Shown in pieces: positions 33,775 through 43,415 of a stretch of 64,000 bases of DNA (positions within the stretch are counted from its first letter, which is position 1; each line of letters starts with the position of its first letter). The notes under the pieces are model-generated. The model was not told the DNA's origin. It did not search any database and saw nothing but the letters and a program-made list of their open reading frames with translations. Source of the stretch: JAFNAG01 sp963824985 (lineage in GTDB: Bacteria > Acidobacteriota > UBA6911); the NCBI GenBank assembly GCA_963824985.1, contig CAWGRQ010000031.1, positions 62,001-126,000 on the forward strand, in the 5' to 3' direction. The translations under genes were made by a program, and so were the position numbers.

Positions 33775-36707
33775 TTACCGGTTCTTCTCCGGCAGCGGCA
33801 CGACCATGAACGACTGCGATTTGCCGATCGGCGTGACCGTGTCGCCGACCAGCCTGCCCAGGGTTGCAGTATAGCGTCCCGGTTCGACCGCAGGGGCCCC
33901 ACCACCCCGGCCTCCGCCCGCAAACGCGCCGGCCCCTCCACCGCCTCGACCTGCCGTCGCTCCAGCGCCGCCCGGCGGAGCCGGGGGCGGCGGCGGAGTA
34001 TCGCCGCGCAGATTCCACACCACCCGATGGAGTCCGGGAGTCTTCGGAAGATCTTCGGGGGCCGCCTGCCGGTTTTCGCTCGAAATCTGATCGAGCCGGC
34101 GCACCTGCTTGCCAGTGTCATCCGTGATCGTCACCACCAGCCTGGCATCGTTTCCGAATGCCTGGCCGATCGAATAGGTGAACACCGCCCCGGCCGGCGG
34201 ATTTTGCGACACCTCGTTCCCCCATGCCGCGCGTTCATACCCGTGTTCGGTATACAGATAGGCGTTGCGCAACGGGAAGAGTGCCGCTTCCTGGCTGAGC
34301 GCCTGCGCGCTCACCTCGCGCAGCGGGGAGTAATCGTCCAGAATAAAGAAGCCGCGACCGAAGGTGCCGAGCGCCAGATCGTTTTCGCGCTTTTGCACCG
34401 CCAGATCGCGCACCTGGCAGACCGGCAGCCCGCCTTTGAGCTGAACCCAATGGCTGCCGCCATCGACCGTGAAGAACAGGCCGAATTCCGTCCCCGCAAA
34501 CAGCAGGTCCCCGTCAATGTGATCCTGGACCACGGAAAAGACGTCGTGCCGGGCCGGGAGATCGCCCGCGATGGAAACAAACGTCCGGCCGCGGTCTACG
34601 CTCTTCAGGAGATACGGCTTGAAATCCCCCTTCTGCCAATTGTTGAGCGCGACGAAGACAACGTTGGCATCCCGCGGAGAGGCATACACGTCGGTGACGT
34701 ACGTCCCTTCGGGCACGCCCGGGAATCTGTCGACCTTGCGCCAGTTCGCGCCCCCGTCCTCGGACACCTGGAGCAGGCCGTCATCCGTGCCGACGTACAG
34801 GAGACCCTCGAAGAGCGGCGATTCATCGAGGCTGACGATCGTGCTGAGCGGGGTGGTAGCCTGGTTGTAGGAAACGGCGTCCGTAGGCCAAACCTTGCCC
34901 ATGATGGGGATCTTGGTCGGATCGAGATTGCGCGTCAGATCCCCGCTGGCTGCGTCCAGTGGTCGCCGCGATCTTCGCTGCGATACAGACGCGTGCTCCC
35001 CCAATAGAGCCGTGTGGGCGAGTGCGGGCTGATGATATACGGAGCATCCCAATTGGTCCGCTCGCCGCCCCGTCCCCCACCGCGCGCCCCCTGGGCGCCC
35101 TGACCACCCGGTGGCGGAGGATCCTGCGGCTCGCCGGCGACAGGGCCGGCTTCCGCATCTCCAGGCCCTTGCTGCCCGCCGCGCGGCCGGATCGATTTTG
35201 ACACGCCCGTCCTCAGATCAAGCCGGGTGATACCGCCACTTTGTGACGTCGCATATATGATATTCATGTCTTCCGGGTCGACCCGAGACTGGAAACCGTC
35301 GCCGCCACCGACGATGATCCAGTCACTGGTGCGGATTCCCACCCGATTGACGGTGCGCGCCGGCCCGCACATGGAGTTGTTGTCCTGGGCGCCGCCGCAG
35401 ACCCGGTAAAACGGTTTGGCGTTATCAACCGCGACCCGGTAGAACTGGGTCACGGGCAGGTTGGCGAAGTGCCGGTAATGCTTGCCGTCATCATACGTTT
35501 CATAGGCTCCGCCGTCATTCCCCACGATGTAGTGGTTGCGATCGTTGGGATCGGACCAGACGTCATGAAAATCGACATGCACGTTGCCGTAATCATCGGA
35601 ATAATCGATCGGCACCTGCTGCCAGGTTTTGCCGCCGTCTTCGCTGCGGTCCAGGTTGGTGTTGGCGGACCAGAGTGTGTCGGGGCGGATGGGGTCGACG
35701 TAGATCTCATGATAGTACCCGGGGTCGCCGCCGCGATACCAATCATCGCCGCCTCCCCGGCCTCCGAAACCGCCGCCGCGACCGCCGCCTGCGAAGTGGC
35801 CGACCCGCGCCCACGTGGCGCCGGCATCATCGGATCGGTAGAAACCGGATTCCTCCCGCTTCGCGTTGCACAACGCGTACACGCGCGTCGGCTTAGCCTT
35901 GGGATCGACCCCCAGGGCGATGCGCCCCATATCCCCTTTCGGCAGGCCATTGGCAAGTTTGGTCCAGGTGGCGCCGGCGTTGGTCGACTTGTAAATGCTG
36001 CTTTCAGGGCCTCCGCCGATGAACTGGCCAACCCCGCGCCGTCTCTGCCACGTCGAAGCATAGACAACATCCGGGTTGTTCGGGTCGATGACCACTTCAT
36101 TGGCGCCCGTATCGGGACTGACCGTGAGAACCGCCTTCCAGGTCTTGCCTCCATCGGTCGTCTTGTAGACGCCGCGGTCGCCGCCGCTGGACCAAACCGG
36201 GCCCTGGGCGGCCACGTACACCACATCGGAGTTGCGGGGATCAATCTTGATATTCCCGATGTGCTCGGACTGTTCCAGCCCAACGCGCGCCCACGTCTTG
36301 CCGGCATCGATCGATTTGTAGACCCCGTCCCCAAACATGGAGGCTCGCGGATTCGAGTTCTCGCCGGTGCCGAGCCAGAGGACGTTGGAGTTCTTCGGGT
36401 CAATGACGATGCATGACAGACTGAAGGATCCGCCGTCATCGAAGATCGGCGTAAAGGTAATGCCGCGATTCTCGCTCTTCCACAGGCCGCCGGCCCCGGT
36501 AGCCACATAATAGACATTCGGATTTTTGGTGTCGACTTCGACGTCGGCCACCCGGCCCGTCATCAGACTGGGACCGATGCTGCGTAATTCCATGGCCTTG
36601 AAATAGTCGGCACTCAAGCGGTTGGAGCCGGCCGGCTCCTGACCCGCTCCGAGCAGGGCTGCGACCAGGAATACAAGTAAGGGCAATGCAATCAACGCTC
36701 GTTTCAT
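33775..36707 (-). pseudogene. Exported VPS10/BNR-repeat protein 1, one frameshift
   Basis: About 977 residues from ATG 36707 (AGGGAG upstream), signal peptide ALIALPLLVFLVAALLGAG. Ten or so BNR/Asp-box motifs (SxDxGxTW type: YKSIDAGKTWARV, YKTTDGGKTWKAV, YKSTNAGATWTKL, YRSDDAGATWARV, DRSEDGGKTWQQV) form sortilin-like beta-propellers, followed after ~700 by a soluble C-terminal domain and a Gly/Arg linker. Such proteins are abundant in Acidobacteriota and are often annotated as glycosyl hydrolase or sortilin-like, with no proven activity. One-base loss near 34945 (DHWTQP then out of frame; SGDLTRNLDP in the next). Its 3' end is duplicated at 26303-27133. Confidence 0.85.
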
Positions 36708-36835
36708 AAGGATCTCCCTGTTGGCTGGTTGGGCCTTTCTAACCCGATGACAGGCGAGAAGCAAGCGAATTGTGGGCAAGGGATTCCGGCTTCCCGTCAT
36801 ACAGGATGTAACTATTTGGCCTTTTGAAAAGCAGT

Positions 36836-36992
36836 CACGGATTCCACGGATTCCAACGATTCAAATGCATGGTGAAGGCTCATGTCGAGGCGCGCCCAAT
36901 GATGTCGTCTTTGCCGACCTCCTGGAAGGTGCAAGAAACACTCCCCTAATGATAGTGCCTTCAACAAATCTGTGGAATCCGTGAAATCCGTG
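36836..36992. repeat. Spaced inverted repeat of GGATTCCACGG type
   Basis: Arms 36836-36854 and 36974-36992 (18 of 19 complementary) are 119 bp apart. Each arm is itself a direct doubling of CACGGATTCC. The gap between VPS10 protein 1 and the CoA ligase (36708-37021) contains nothing else recognised. Confidence 0.6.
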
Positions 36993-37021
36993 GCCGCTTT
37001 CTGCTGCCTCTGACCCTATGC

Positions 37022-38467
37022 CTAATCAGTTAACACAGGATTCAGGAGGTGCTTCTGAATCTTGCCCAATGCGGTGCGCGGCAGTTTTTCCACCAGGACG
37101 AAGCGGCGCGGAATCTTGAACGAAGCCAGAGAGGCGCGGCAGGCGGCCTCCAGGGCGGCCGGGTCCGCGGTTCCGCGAGGCACAATGTAGGCCACCGGGA
37201 CCTCGCCGCGCACCGGATCCGGCATTCCGACTACGGCCGCTTCCGCCACCCCCGCCTGCTCCTGGAGAAACTCCTCAACCTCGCGCGGATAAATATTAAA
37301 TCCTCCGGATATGATCAGGTCGCTTATGCGTCCCTGGAGGGTGTAATACCCGTCCGCGGATCGCACCGCCAGGTCGCCGGTCCGGAAGTACCCATCCACG
37401 AATGCAGCGCGGGTCGCCTCCTCCCTTCCCCAATAGCCGGCAAACACGTTGGGGCCGCGAAGGTGCAACTCCCCGTCCAAAACCGGTTTGCCGTCCCGGT
37501 TGAGCAGGCGGACCGAAACACCGGGAAGCGGCAATCCCACCGTACCGGCACGCCGTTCGCCGGTGTAGGGGTTGCTGATGTTCATGAGGGTCTCCGTCAT
37601 TCCATAGCGTTCCAGGATCACGTGGCCGAACCGGCCGCGAAAATCCTCGAGCACCTGTGCGGGCAGCGGGGCGGATCCAGATACAAACAGGCGCATGAAA
37701 CCGCCGATTTCACGAGCCTGTTCGACCGGCGTGTCGAGCAGGCGCACATACATGGTCGGGACGCCGAAAAACAGCGAGGGCCGGAAATCGAGGAATTCGG
37801 CAACGGCGGTCTGCCGTTCGAAGCGTTCCAGCAACCTCATGCGGCAGCCGCTGATCAGCCAGGCATGAAGCCCATTCCCCAGGGCGTGCACATGGAACAG
37901 CGGCAGGGAAAGCAGAAAACGGTCCTCGGCGGATATCTGCCAGCAGGTGATCAGATTGAGAGCGTTGGCCGCAAAGTTGTTGTGGGTGAGGATGGCCCCC
38001 TTGGAAGCCCCGGTGGTACCCGAGGTGTAGACAAGGGCGGCCGGAGCATCTCCATCCAGGGGAACCGCCGGCCGTTCCGGGCTGAGCCGGGCGGCCTCGG
38101 CGGCCAGATCTCCTGGCCGCCACACGGGCACCCGACCATAGGATTCCTCCGTGCAGGTCACGAGGGCTTCCGGCGCCGCATCGCCAAGGATGTGGGAAAT
38201 CTCGCGCTCTTTGTAAAGTATGTTGATCGGCACGAAAATCACGCCCGATTTCACGCAGGCCAGAAACAGATCGATCATCTCGATACAATTGGCGAGGTAG
38301 ACGCACAAACGATCGCCGGCGCGCAAGCCCCGCAGCGCCAGGAGACGAGCCATGCGGTTGGCCCTGGCGTCAATATTGCCGAAGGTGTATATCCGCCCGC
38401 TGGACTCGAGGGCCGGATGGTCGCGACGGCCTTGAAACGAGAGGTCGAACAGATCATTCAGATTCAT
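37022..38467 (-). CDS. AMP-forming acyl-CoA synthetase (malonyl-CoA-ligase-like)
   Basis: 481 residues of the ANL superfamily. Core motif A3 YTSGTTGASKGA (147-158), LPLFHVHALGNGLHAWL, GVPTMYVRLL, the A5 YGMTET, A7 YFRTGDLA, A8 GRISDLIISGGFNIYPREVE hinge and the catalytic Lys in RTALGKIQKHLL. The short length and the FHVHALG and VPTMY motifs resemble malonate-CoA ligases (MatB) and short dicarboxylate ligases. It activates a carboxylate to the CoA thioester via an acyl-AMP, in the cytosol. The start codon overlaps the MFS stop by ATGA, so transporter and ligase are translationally coupled; the transporter probably imports the acid that this enzyme activates. Confidence 0.87.
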   Translation of the reverse strand: MNLNDLFDLSFQGRRDHPALESSGRIYTFGNIDARANRMARLLALRGLRAGDRLCVYLANCIEMIDLFLACVKSGVIFVPINILYKEREISHILGDAAPEALVTCTEESYGRVPVWRPGDLAAEAARLSPERPAVPLDGDAPAALVYTSGTTGASKGAILTHNNFAANALNLITCWQISAEDRFLLSLPLFHVHALGNGLHAWLISGCRMRLLERFERQTAVAEFLDFRPSLFFGVPTMYVRLLDTPVEQAREIGGFMRLFVSGSAPLPAQVLEDFRGRFGHVILERYGMTETLMNISNPYTGERRAGTVGLPLPGVSVRLLNRDGKPVLDGELHLRGPNVFAGYWGREEATRAAFVDGYFRTGDLAVRSADGYYTLQGRISDLIISGGFNIYPREVEEFLQEQAGVAEAAVVGMPDPVRGEVPVAYIVPRGTADPAALEAACRASLASFKIPRRFVLVEKLPRTALGKIQKHLLNPVLTD

Positions 38468-39603
38468 GATTCCCTGATTCCGAAGGCGCCGGCCAATGCC
38501 AGCAGGGAAAAGCTTCCCAGGAAGAAAAGGCTCGACTGAAAGCTTCCGCTCCAGTCGACCAGCCTGCCGATCAACGGCGGAGCGGCGAGAATCATCACGA
38601 TCCCCAGCATGTTCACCAGACCCATGGCAGCGCCGGCCCTGCCGGGGTAGAGCGCCGCGGCCCGAGTAAAGAGCGCTGCGTAGGGGAGACCACAGCCGAT
38701 CCCGATGAGGACAATGGCGACGGCGGCCAGCATCAGGGAATGTTCAGCAAGCGCCAGGAGAAAACACCCCCCCGCGTTGAGGATCAGGCTGAAATGGAGC
38801 AAGGCCCGCACTCCGATGCGATGTACGAACACTCCTCCCAGAGGCCGCATGACAATCCCCAGCAGCAAGGCCACCGATCCCAGCATTCCCGCCGGCACCG
38901 CATCCAGCTGCAACCCGCGGCGCAAAAGGGTGGTGATCCAGGCGCTGACTACGATCACCAGGCCGAAGGACGCCATCTGCACCAGCCCCAGACGCCACAA
39001 CTGCGGATTGGCGATCATCCCACGGAAACTGCCGGCGGCGTGCGGTTGGGAAACCGGCGCCGGCGCCGCCACAATCCACACGATCCAGGCCGCCACGGCC
39101 ACGGCCGTGGTCGCCAGAAATCCTCCTCTCCACCCGAAGGCCGCGGCAAAACGGGGGACGGCAAAGATGACGAATCCGGATCCGAGCAGGATCGATCCGC
39201 CGTAATAACCCTGAGCCAGGTGTGCTCGTTTTCCCGGATAGGCCGCCGTTACATACCTTGCCCCGGCGACAAAACACGTCCCGGTTCCCAGGCCGACGAA
39301 AATCTTCCAGAACAGCAGCTGCCAATACGCGGAAGCGAACGCGATGGCAAAGTTTCCGATGCACACGTGCGCCAGGGCGATGGTCACGACCCTCCGGGCT
39401 CCCAAACGGTCCGCCAGGTGCCCGCCGGGAATCTGCATTGCGGCATGGGTCAGAAAAATGCCGGTCGTGAGAAAACCGGCCAGGGCCAGACTGAATCCAA
39501 ACGCTGCCGTCAACCCGGGGACCAAGGGGGCATGATTGGTGTAGTTCGCGGAAAACGCAAACCCGACGAGGCAGGCACACAAGAGAGCAAAATATCGCGT
39601 CAT
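38464..39603 (-). CDS. MFS transporter (organic-acid type)
   Basis: 379 residues from ATG 39603, which begins at the first membrane helix (MTRYFALLCACLVGFAFSAN); an in-frame start at 39711 would add a non-membrane leader. Twelve hydrophobic helices; MFS signature GGHLADRLGARRV after helix 2 (loop 2-3 motif). Helix 4-5 contains VGLGTGTCFVAGARYV. No substrate specificity motif is diagnostic. It is coupled to the CoA ligase, so an imported carboxylic acid is the natural candidate. Inner membrane. Confidence 0.85.
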   Translation of the reverse strand: MTRYFALLCACLVGFAFSANYTNHAPLVPGLTAAFGFSLALAGFLTTGIFLTHAAMQIPGGHLADRLGARRVVTIALAHVCIGNFAIAFASAYWQLLFWKIFVGLGTGTCFVAGARYVTAAYPGKRAHLAQGYYGGSILLGSGFVIFAVPRFAAAFGWRGGFLATTAVAVAAWIVWIVAAPAPVSQPHAAGSFRGMIANPQLWRLGLVQMASFGLVIVVSAWITTLLRRGLQLDAVPAGMLGSVALLLGIVMRPLGGVFVHRIGVRALLHFSLILNAGGCFLLALAEHSLMLAAVAIVLIGIGCGLPYAALFTRAAALYPGRAGAAMGLVNMLGIVMILAAPPLIGRLVDWSGSFQSSLFFLGSFSLLALAGAFGIRES

Positions 39604-40145
39604 GAGAGAATCAGCGTCTCGATTCAGGAAAACTGCAGTCAATGTACCAGTGCGCTGCCGGCCGCTCATGGCCGCCGGGCCACCCTCCACCCGCACATGA
39701 TCGGCTAGCATGCCATCGCTTTCAGAAGGATGTCAAGAAACAGCGAAACCGCCGCTGCACGCGGAGCGTCTTTGTCCCATCCGCGTTTATCCGCATTCCA
39801 AGAAATATTTCCCCTTGTGAGGCTCCACCTGGAGAGCGGGTGGGCCTCAGGAAGCCCCCGGAGGGGGTAGGAGAGCGGCCCCGGGCAAGCGCAGCGCAGC
39901 CCGGGGTATGAGGTTGACGAGATCGCGAGCCCTGGTAAAGGCGGGTCAGAAAGCGATTGCCCTTTTCCAGGCATGTCATGCAGAATTGCGTATTGGAACA
40001 ATCGAGCTCTCGCACCGGCCAGGAGCCGGATGTTCCGGTTTCGACGCGGTTCCCGTAGACACTCCGGCCTGGGCGAGTTCTTCCGGATTCTGACCGCTGC
40101 GGCAAATAAGGCTCGCCGAAGGCTCGCCGGGCAGGAGGGAAACTG
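39604..40145. other. Intergenic with palindromes, no gene found
   Basis: 542 bp between divergent genes. A hairpin of the kind GCCCCGGGC-12-nt-GCCCGGGGT lies at about 39888-39907 and GAAGCCCCCGGAGGGGG at 39851-39867. AGGAGGG just before 40146 is the ribosome site of the next gene. Confidence 0.5.
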
Positions 40146-41354
40146 ATGACTTCCAATCAACACCCAACCGGGGATCTGCTCAGCTGGCGCAAAGAGTTTC
40201 CGATCCTCGCGACCACTACCTATCTCATCAGCAACTCCCTGGGCGCCATGCCGCGCGCGGTGCATGACACTCTTCACGAGTACGCGGATGCCTGGGCGAC
40301 GCGCGGTGTGCGCGCCTGGGGCGAATCCTGGTGGGAAATGCCGGTCGCGCTTGGCGACCTTCTGAGCCCGATTCTGTGCTGCGGCCCGGGGGAGGTTTCG
40401 TTCCACCAAAACGTCACGCTTGCGGAAGCGATCGTGCTGTCCTGTTTTGATTTCAGCGGAGCCAGGCGGAAAATCGTCCTGACCGATATGGAATTCCCCT
40501 CGGTGATGTACCTGTACCAGGCGCAACGCGATTTGGGCGCCGAAATTTGCATCGTGCCGTCGGACGACGGGATTTCCATCGATCTGGACCGGCTCCTGGA
40601 CGCGATCGACGAGCGCACCCTTCTGGTACCGGTCAGCCATGTGCTGTTCAAGAGCGCCTGCATCATGGACGCCCAGGCCATCGTGCGCAAGGCCCAAGCG
40701 GTCGGCGCCACCGTGATTCTCGACGTCTATCAGTCGGCTGGAATCCTCCCCATCGATGTAAAGAAGCTCGACGTCGATTTTGTCATCGGCGGCTGCCTGA
40801 AGTGGCTTTGCGGCGGCCCGGGAGCTGCTTTCCTTTACGTTCGCCCCGATCTCCGAACCAGGCTCAAACCGAAGCTGACCGGCTGGATGGCTCATCGCGA
40901 TTCGTTCGCTTTCGAAGCCGAGGGGATGCGCTTTCGCGACGATGCGTTTCGCTTTCTTAATGGCACGCCCCACATCCCCTGTCTCTATGCGGCGCGTCCG
41001 GGCCTGGAAATCCTGGGGCGGATCGGCACGGATATCGTGCGGGCCAACTCGATGCGCCAGACGGCGCTGCTGGTCGAATTAGCCCGGGAACAGGGCTTCC
41101 CCCTGACGATCCCGGCGAAACCGAAGGATCGCGGCGGGACGGTTGCCATCAATCCCCCTCATGGCTACGAAATCTCGCGCGAGCTGCTTCAGAGGAACTA
41201 CATCGTCGATTTCCGGCCGGGCGCCGGCATTCGTGCATCGCCTCACTTTTACACCTCGGACGATGAGCTCAGGGCGGTGATCCATGAAATCCGGCAGATC
41301 ATCGACACCCGTGCGTATGCCCGGCACCTCGGCTCCCGGAGCTACGTTACCTGA
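40146..41354 (+). CDS. Kynureninase-like class-V aminotransferase-fold PLP enzyme
   Basis: 402 residues. Fold-type I PLP protein close to kynureninase and the class V family: YLISNSLGAMP near the N-terminus (substrate/dimer loop), HQNVT, LDVYQSAG with Asp193 that pairs with the pyridine N, and GGCLKWLCGGPGAAFLYV with Lys219 as the Schiff-base lysine, the position seen in kynureninases. The reaction could be hydrolytic C-C cleavage or a related beta-elimination/desulfuration; the amino-acid substrate is not settled. SD AGGAGGG, 6 nt before ATG. It is alone on this strand, divergent from the MFS/CoA-ligase operon. Confidence 0.78.
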   Translation: MTSNQHPTGDLLSWRKEFPILATTTYLISNSLGAMPRAVHDTLHEYADAWATRGVRAWGESWWEMPVALGDLLSPILCCGPGEVSFHQNVTLAEAIVLSCFDFSGARRKIVLTDMEFPSVMYLYQAQRDLGAEICIVPSDDGISIDLDRLLDAIDERTLLVPVSHVLFKSACIMDAQAIVRKAQAVGATVILDVYQSAGILPIDVKKLDVDFVIGGCLKWLCGGPGAAFLYVRPDLRTRLKPKLTGWMAHRDSFAFEAEGMRFRDDAFRFLNGTPHIPCLYAARPGLEILGRIGTDIVRANSMRQTALLVELAREQGFPLTIPAKPKDRGGTVAINPPHGYEISRELLQRNYIVDFRPGAGIRASPHFYTSDDELRAVIHEIRQIIDTRAYARHLGSRSYVT

Positions 41355-41835
41355 AAACCTGGGTCCGGGCGAAGGTGCGCTGAACCCGAGCCCCCGCCCG
41401 AACCTGCTTCGAAAAAACCTTTGAAAGTACCGCCAAGGCATGGCTGAGGATTTCCGGTCCCACCCTCCTGCGAGTTTGCCTGTCGCGAGCGAAATGTTAA
41501 TAAGGTTCAGGGCATGACGCCGCACTTCAAGGCGTTGCGTGCACCATCTGTCATTTTTATGCGTCACCATGTGCGCCCCGGGCTCGCGAGGGACTGCATG
41601 GAACAAAATCCAAGCCGATTCGGCCCGGCATAGGTTACAATGGTCTAATCAGGAAAGAGGGCGAGGTCGCAAGGCAATCTCCGTGACTTCGGAAATCCCG
41701 TTCTCGTTCAGGATATCCTGACTGCACGCCCTCGCCCGATCGAATTGTTGGCCGGCCTGGGAGCACGGCCGGCCATACCCGAAGCATCCGCTTCATCCTT
41801 GAGAAGATACACCCCTTTCCGATTGGGGACTTTGA
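41355..41835. other. Intergenic, no gene found
   Basis: 481 bp. Short open frames have no family resemblance. An 8-bp inverted repeat GGGCGAGG/CCTCGCCC (about 41660 and 41731) lies around the upstream region of the 41836 gene and GGGGA precedes its start. Confidence 0.4.
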
Positions 41836-43323
41836 ATGACCCATGCAGATATTACACGGCTCGAGTCTTTCCTGGCACAACGCTTCGGCTTCAAGATCCC
41901 GCCGGGAGTGGAATTCAACCCGATGTCAACGCAGAAGCTGAACCAGTGGGCCCAAAGAGAGGACACGCCGGACAGCAGGATCGTCAACCTGTCGATGAAC
42001 GACTTCCTCGCCGGCGATTTCAGGTTTAACCCGGATATCGAATCGGTGGTTTCGGAAACCATTCGCCGCTATGATCTGAAAATTTATGCCGGGATCGTCT
42101 CTTACGAGGGACGGCGCGAAGCCGCCCTGGGCACGGGGGGTAATACCTTCAGCAACCTGAAACATCTCGAAGAGGAAGGTTTGATCACCCGCTTCCTGAG
42201 CTATCAGGGGAGCCAGGAAACACAATCCCCGCTCTGCAAACTGGCCCTGGATGAAGGCATCAGGGTCTTCTTCGTGGATGATATGCGGGCGCTGGGGCCG
42301 GACAACCGGCAAATCCTGGGAAGAAAGGCCCGGGGGAAAACGGAGAATATCCTGAAGTGCATCATGCTGCTCGACAGGGAAATCCGGGAAGCGAACCTTG
42401 ACCCGCGCAAGGTGTTCGTGCTCTTCCTGGACGATGATTATTGTCTGCTGGACGATCGCGCCCATTACATCCTGATCGCCGCCTGGGTGCTGTCCTTTGC
42501 AAACTCGAATGCGAAGGGGGTGAAGCGGCTGATCCGCCTGTGCCGCAACGTGGGCTTCGTGAAAAACGGGGGGGTCCGCATCCATATCCCGAGCCACCTG
42601 GCGCAGAAGATCCTGCGCGGGGATGTCATCACGAATTATCGTTCCCTGCTGGTCGAGGCTTTGCAGCTCGACCTGGAGCTCAACAAGAAGGCTTCAGTCG
42701 CAGAGCAGTCCGATCTGCGCCACCTGGTCTCCCGCCTTGAGCGGCTCACGCCGGACATTATCCTCACTCCCGAAAACCTGCCGGCTCTGCTGGGACCCGC
42801 GGAGCTCCAGCGAATCCGCGGCATTTTCCCGAAATATTTTTATGCCGGGGGGAGAGTAACCAAGCCGTATACCCGCCGCAATGTCCACGAATCCGAAAAC
42901 ACCCTGAGCAACTGGCTCGGGCAGTTTACCTTCATACTGCAAGGCGATCAGGGAACGACGCTGGCGAACTGGATGTTGCAGAAACTGGGGCAGGGATATG
43001 CCTTCGATTCTTCGGCTCTCATCCAATTTCTTATGGATGCCAGTTTCGCCGATCAGAGGATCGCCGATATCCGGAATACGCCCCACGCCCATCAACCGCA
43101 GGACCAGCTGAAGGTCGAGGGGATGGAGGATCTGATCAACCTCGACAGCGAAACTCTGCGGGTTTATTACGGCAATTGGGATGCGGATTCCTTCATCGAT
43201 AGGTACCGGCACAGGACGCGGGTCAGCTGGCTGGCGGACGGCCGGTATATTCGCGAAAAGATTAAGCCGCACCGGGGGATACTCTTTTATCCTTCCGCCG
43301 CGCGCCTCAGGCTGTCGAAATAA
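41836..43323 (+). CDS. Unassigned protein with weak glycosyltransferase-like features
   Basis: 495 residues, no signal or membrane segment. I do not recognise the family. Visible features: an N-terminal helix region; KIYAGIVSYEGRREAALGTGGN; VFVLFLDDDYCLLDD with an Asp triad (199-201) resembling the DXD metal site of GT-A enzymes; FVKNGGVRIHIPSH; GRVTKPYTRRN (~336) and an ILQGDQGTTLANWML segment that recalls the QP/GE-type acceptor region of glucosyl/mannosyl-3-phosphoglycerate synthases (GT81/GT55). Similarity is weak and by eye. SD GGGGA before ATG. It is bordered by nested hairpins downstream. It may make or modify a sugar conjugate; nothing around it confirms this. Confidence 0.5.
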   Translation: MTHADITRLESFLAQRFGFKIPPGVEFNPMSTQKLNQWAQREDTPDSRIVNLSMNDFLAGDFRFNPDIESVVSETIRRYDLKIYAGIVSYEGRREAALGTGGNTFSNLKHLEEEGLITRFLSYQGSQETQSPLCKLALDEGIRVFFVDDMRALGPDNRQILGRKARGKTENILKCIMLLDREIREANLDPRKVFVLFLDDDYCLLDDRAHYILIAAWVLSFANSNAKGVKRLIRLCRNVGFVKNGGVRIHIPSHLAQKILRGDVITNYRSLLVEALQLDLELNKKASVAEQSDLRHLVSRLERLTPDIILTPENLPALLGPAELQRIRGIFPKYFYAGGRVTKPYTRRNVHESENTLSNWLGQFTFILQGDQGTTLANWMLQKLGQGYAFDSSALIQFLMDASFADQRIADIRNTPHAHQPQDQLKVEGMEDLINLDSETLRVYYGNWDADSFIDRYRHRTRVSWLADGRYIREKIKPHRGILFYPSAARLRLSK

Positions 43324-43328
43324 GCGGC

Positions 43329-43412
43329 GGGGTCGGGTTTGGGAAACCGGGTTGTCTGCGCCGGAAGGCCATGCGCTCCGGCGGCAAAAAGCAATTCCCC
43401 GGGCCCGACCCC
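43329..43412. terminator. Nested hairpins between convergent genes
   Basis: Outer arms GGGGTCGGG/CCCGACCCC (43329-43337 and 43404-43412) and an inner 7-bp stem CGCCGGA/TCCGGCG (43359-43365 and 43377-43383). It lies exactly between the stops of the 41836 gene and the 43416 gene and could terminate both. Confidence 0.55.
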
Positions 43413-43415
43413 CTG

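Larger units (their letters stand above)
33475..34608. repeat. Long direct repeat, right copy (1134 bp)
   Basis: Same orientation and order as 26125-27133: polyferredoxin 3' end followed by VPS10 3' end. It is about 125 bp longer because of a segment with a REP hairpin between the two. Homology begins at TTGACGCTGG (33475) and, beyond 34608, the VPS10 gene continues uninterrupted whereas the left copy diverges. Confidence 0.9.

Noticed and set aside
39705..40973. A 422-codon open frame on the minus strand opposite the kynureninase-like gene
   Set aside because: Antisense shadow of a firm gene in GC-rich DNA; its residues are Arg/His/Gly-rich with no domain.
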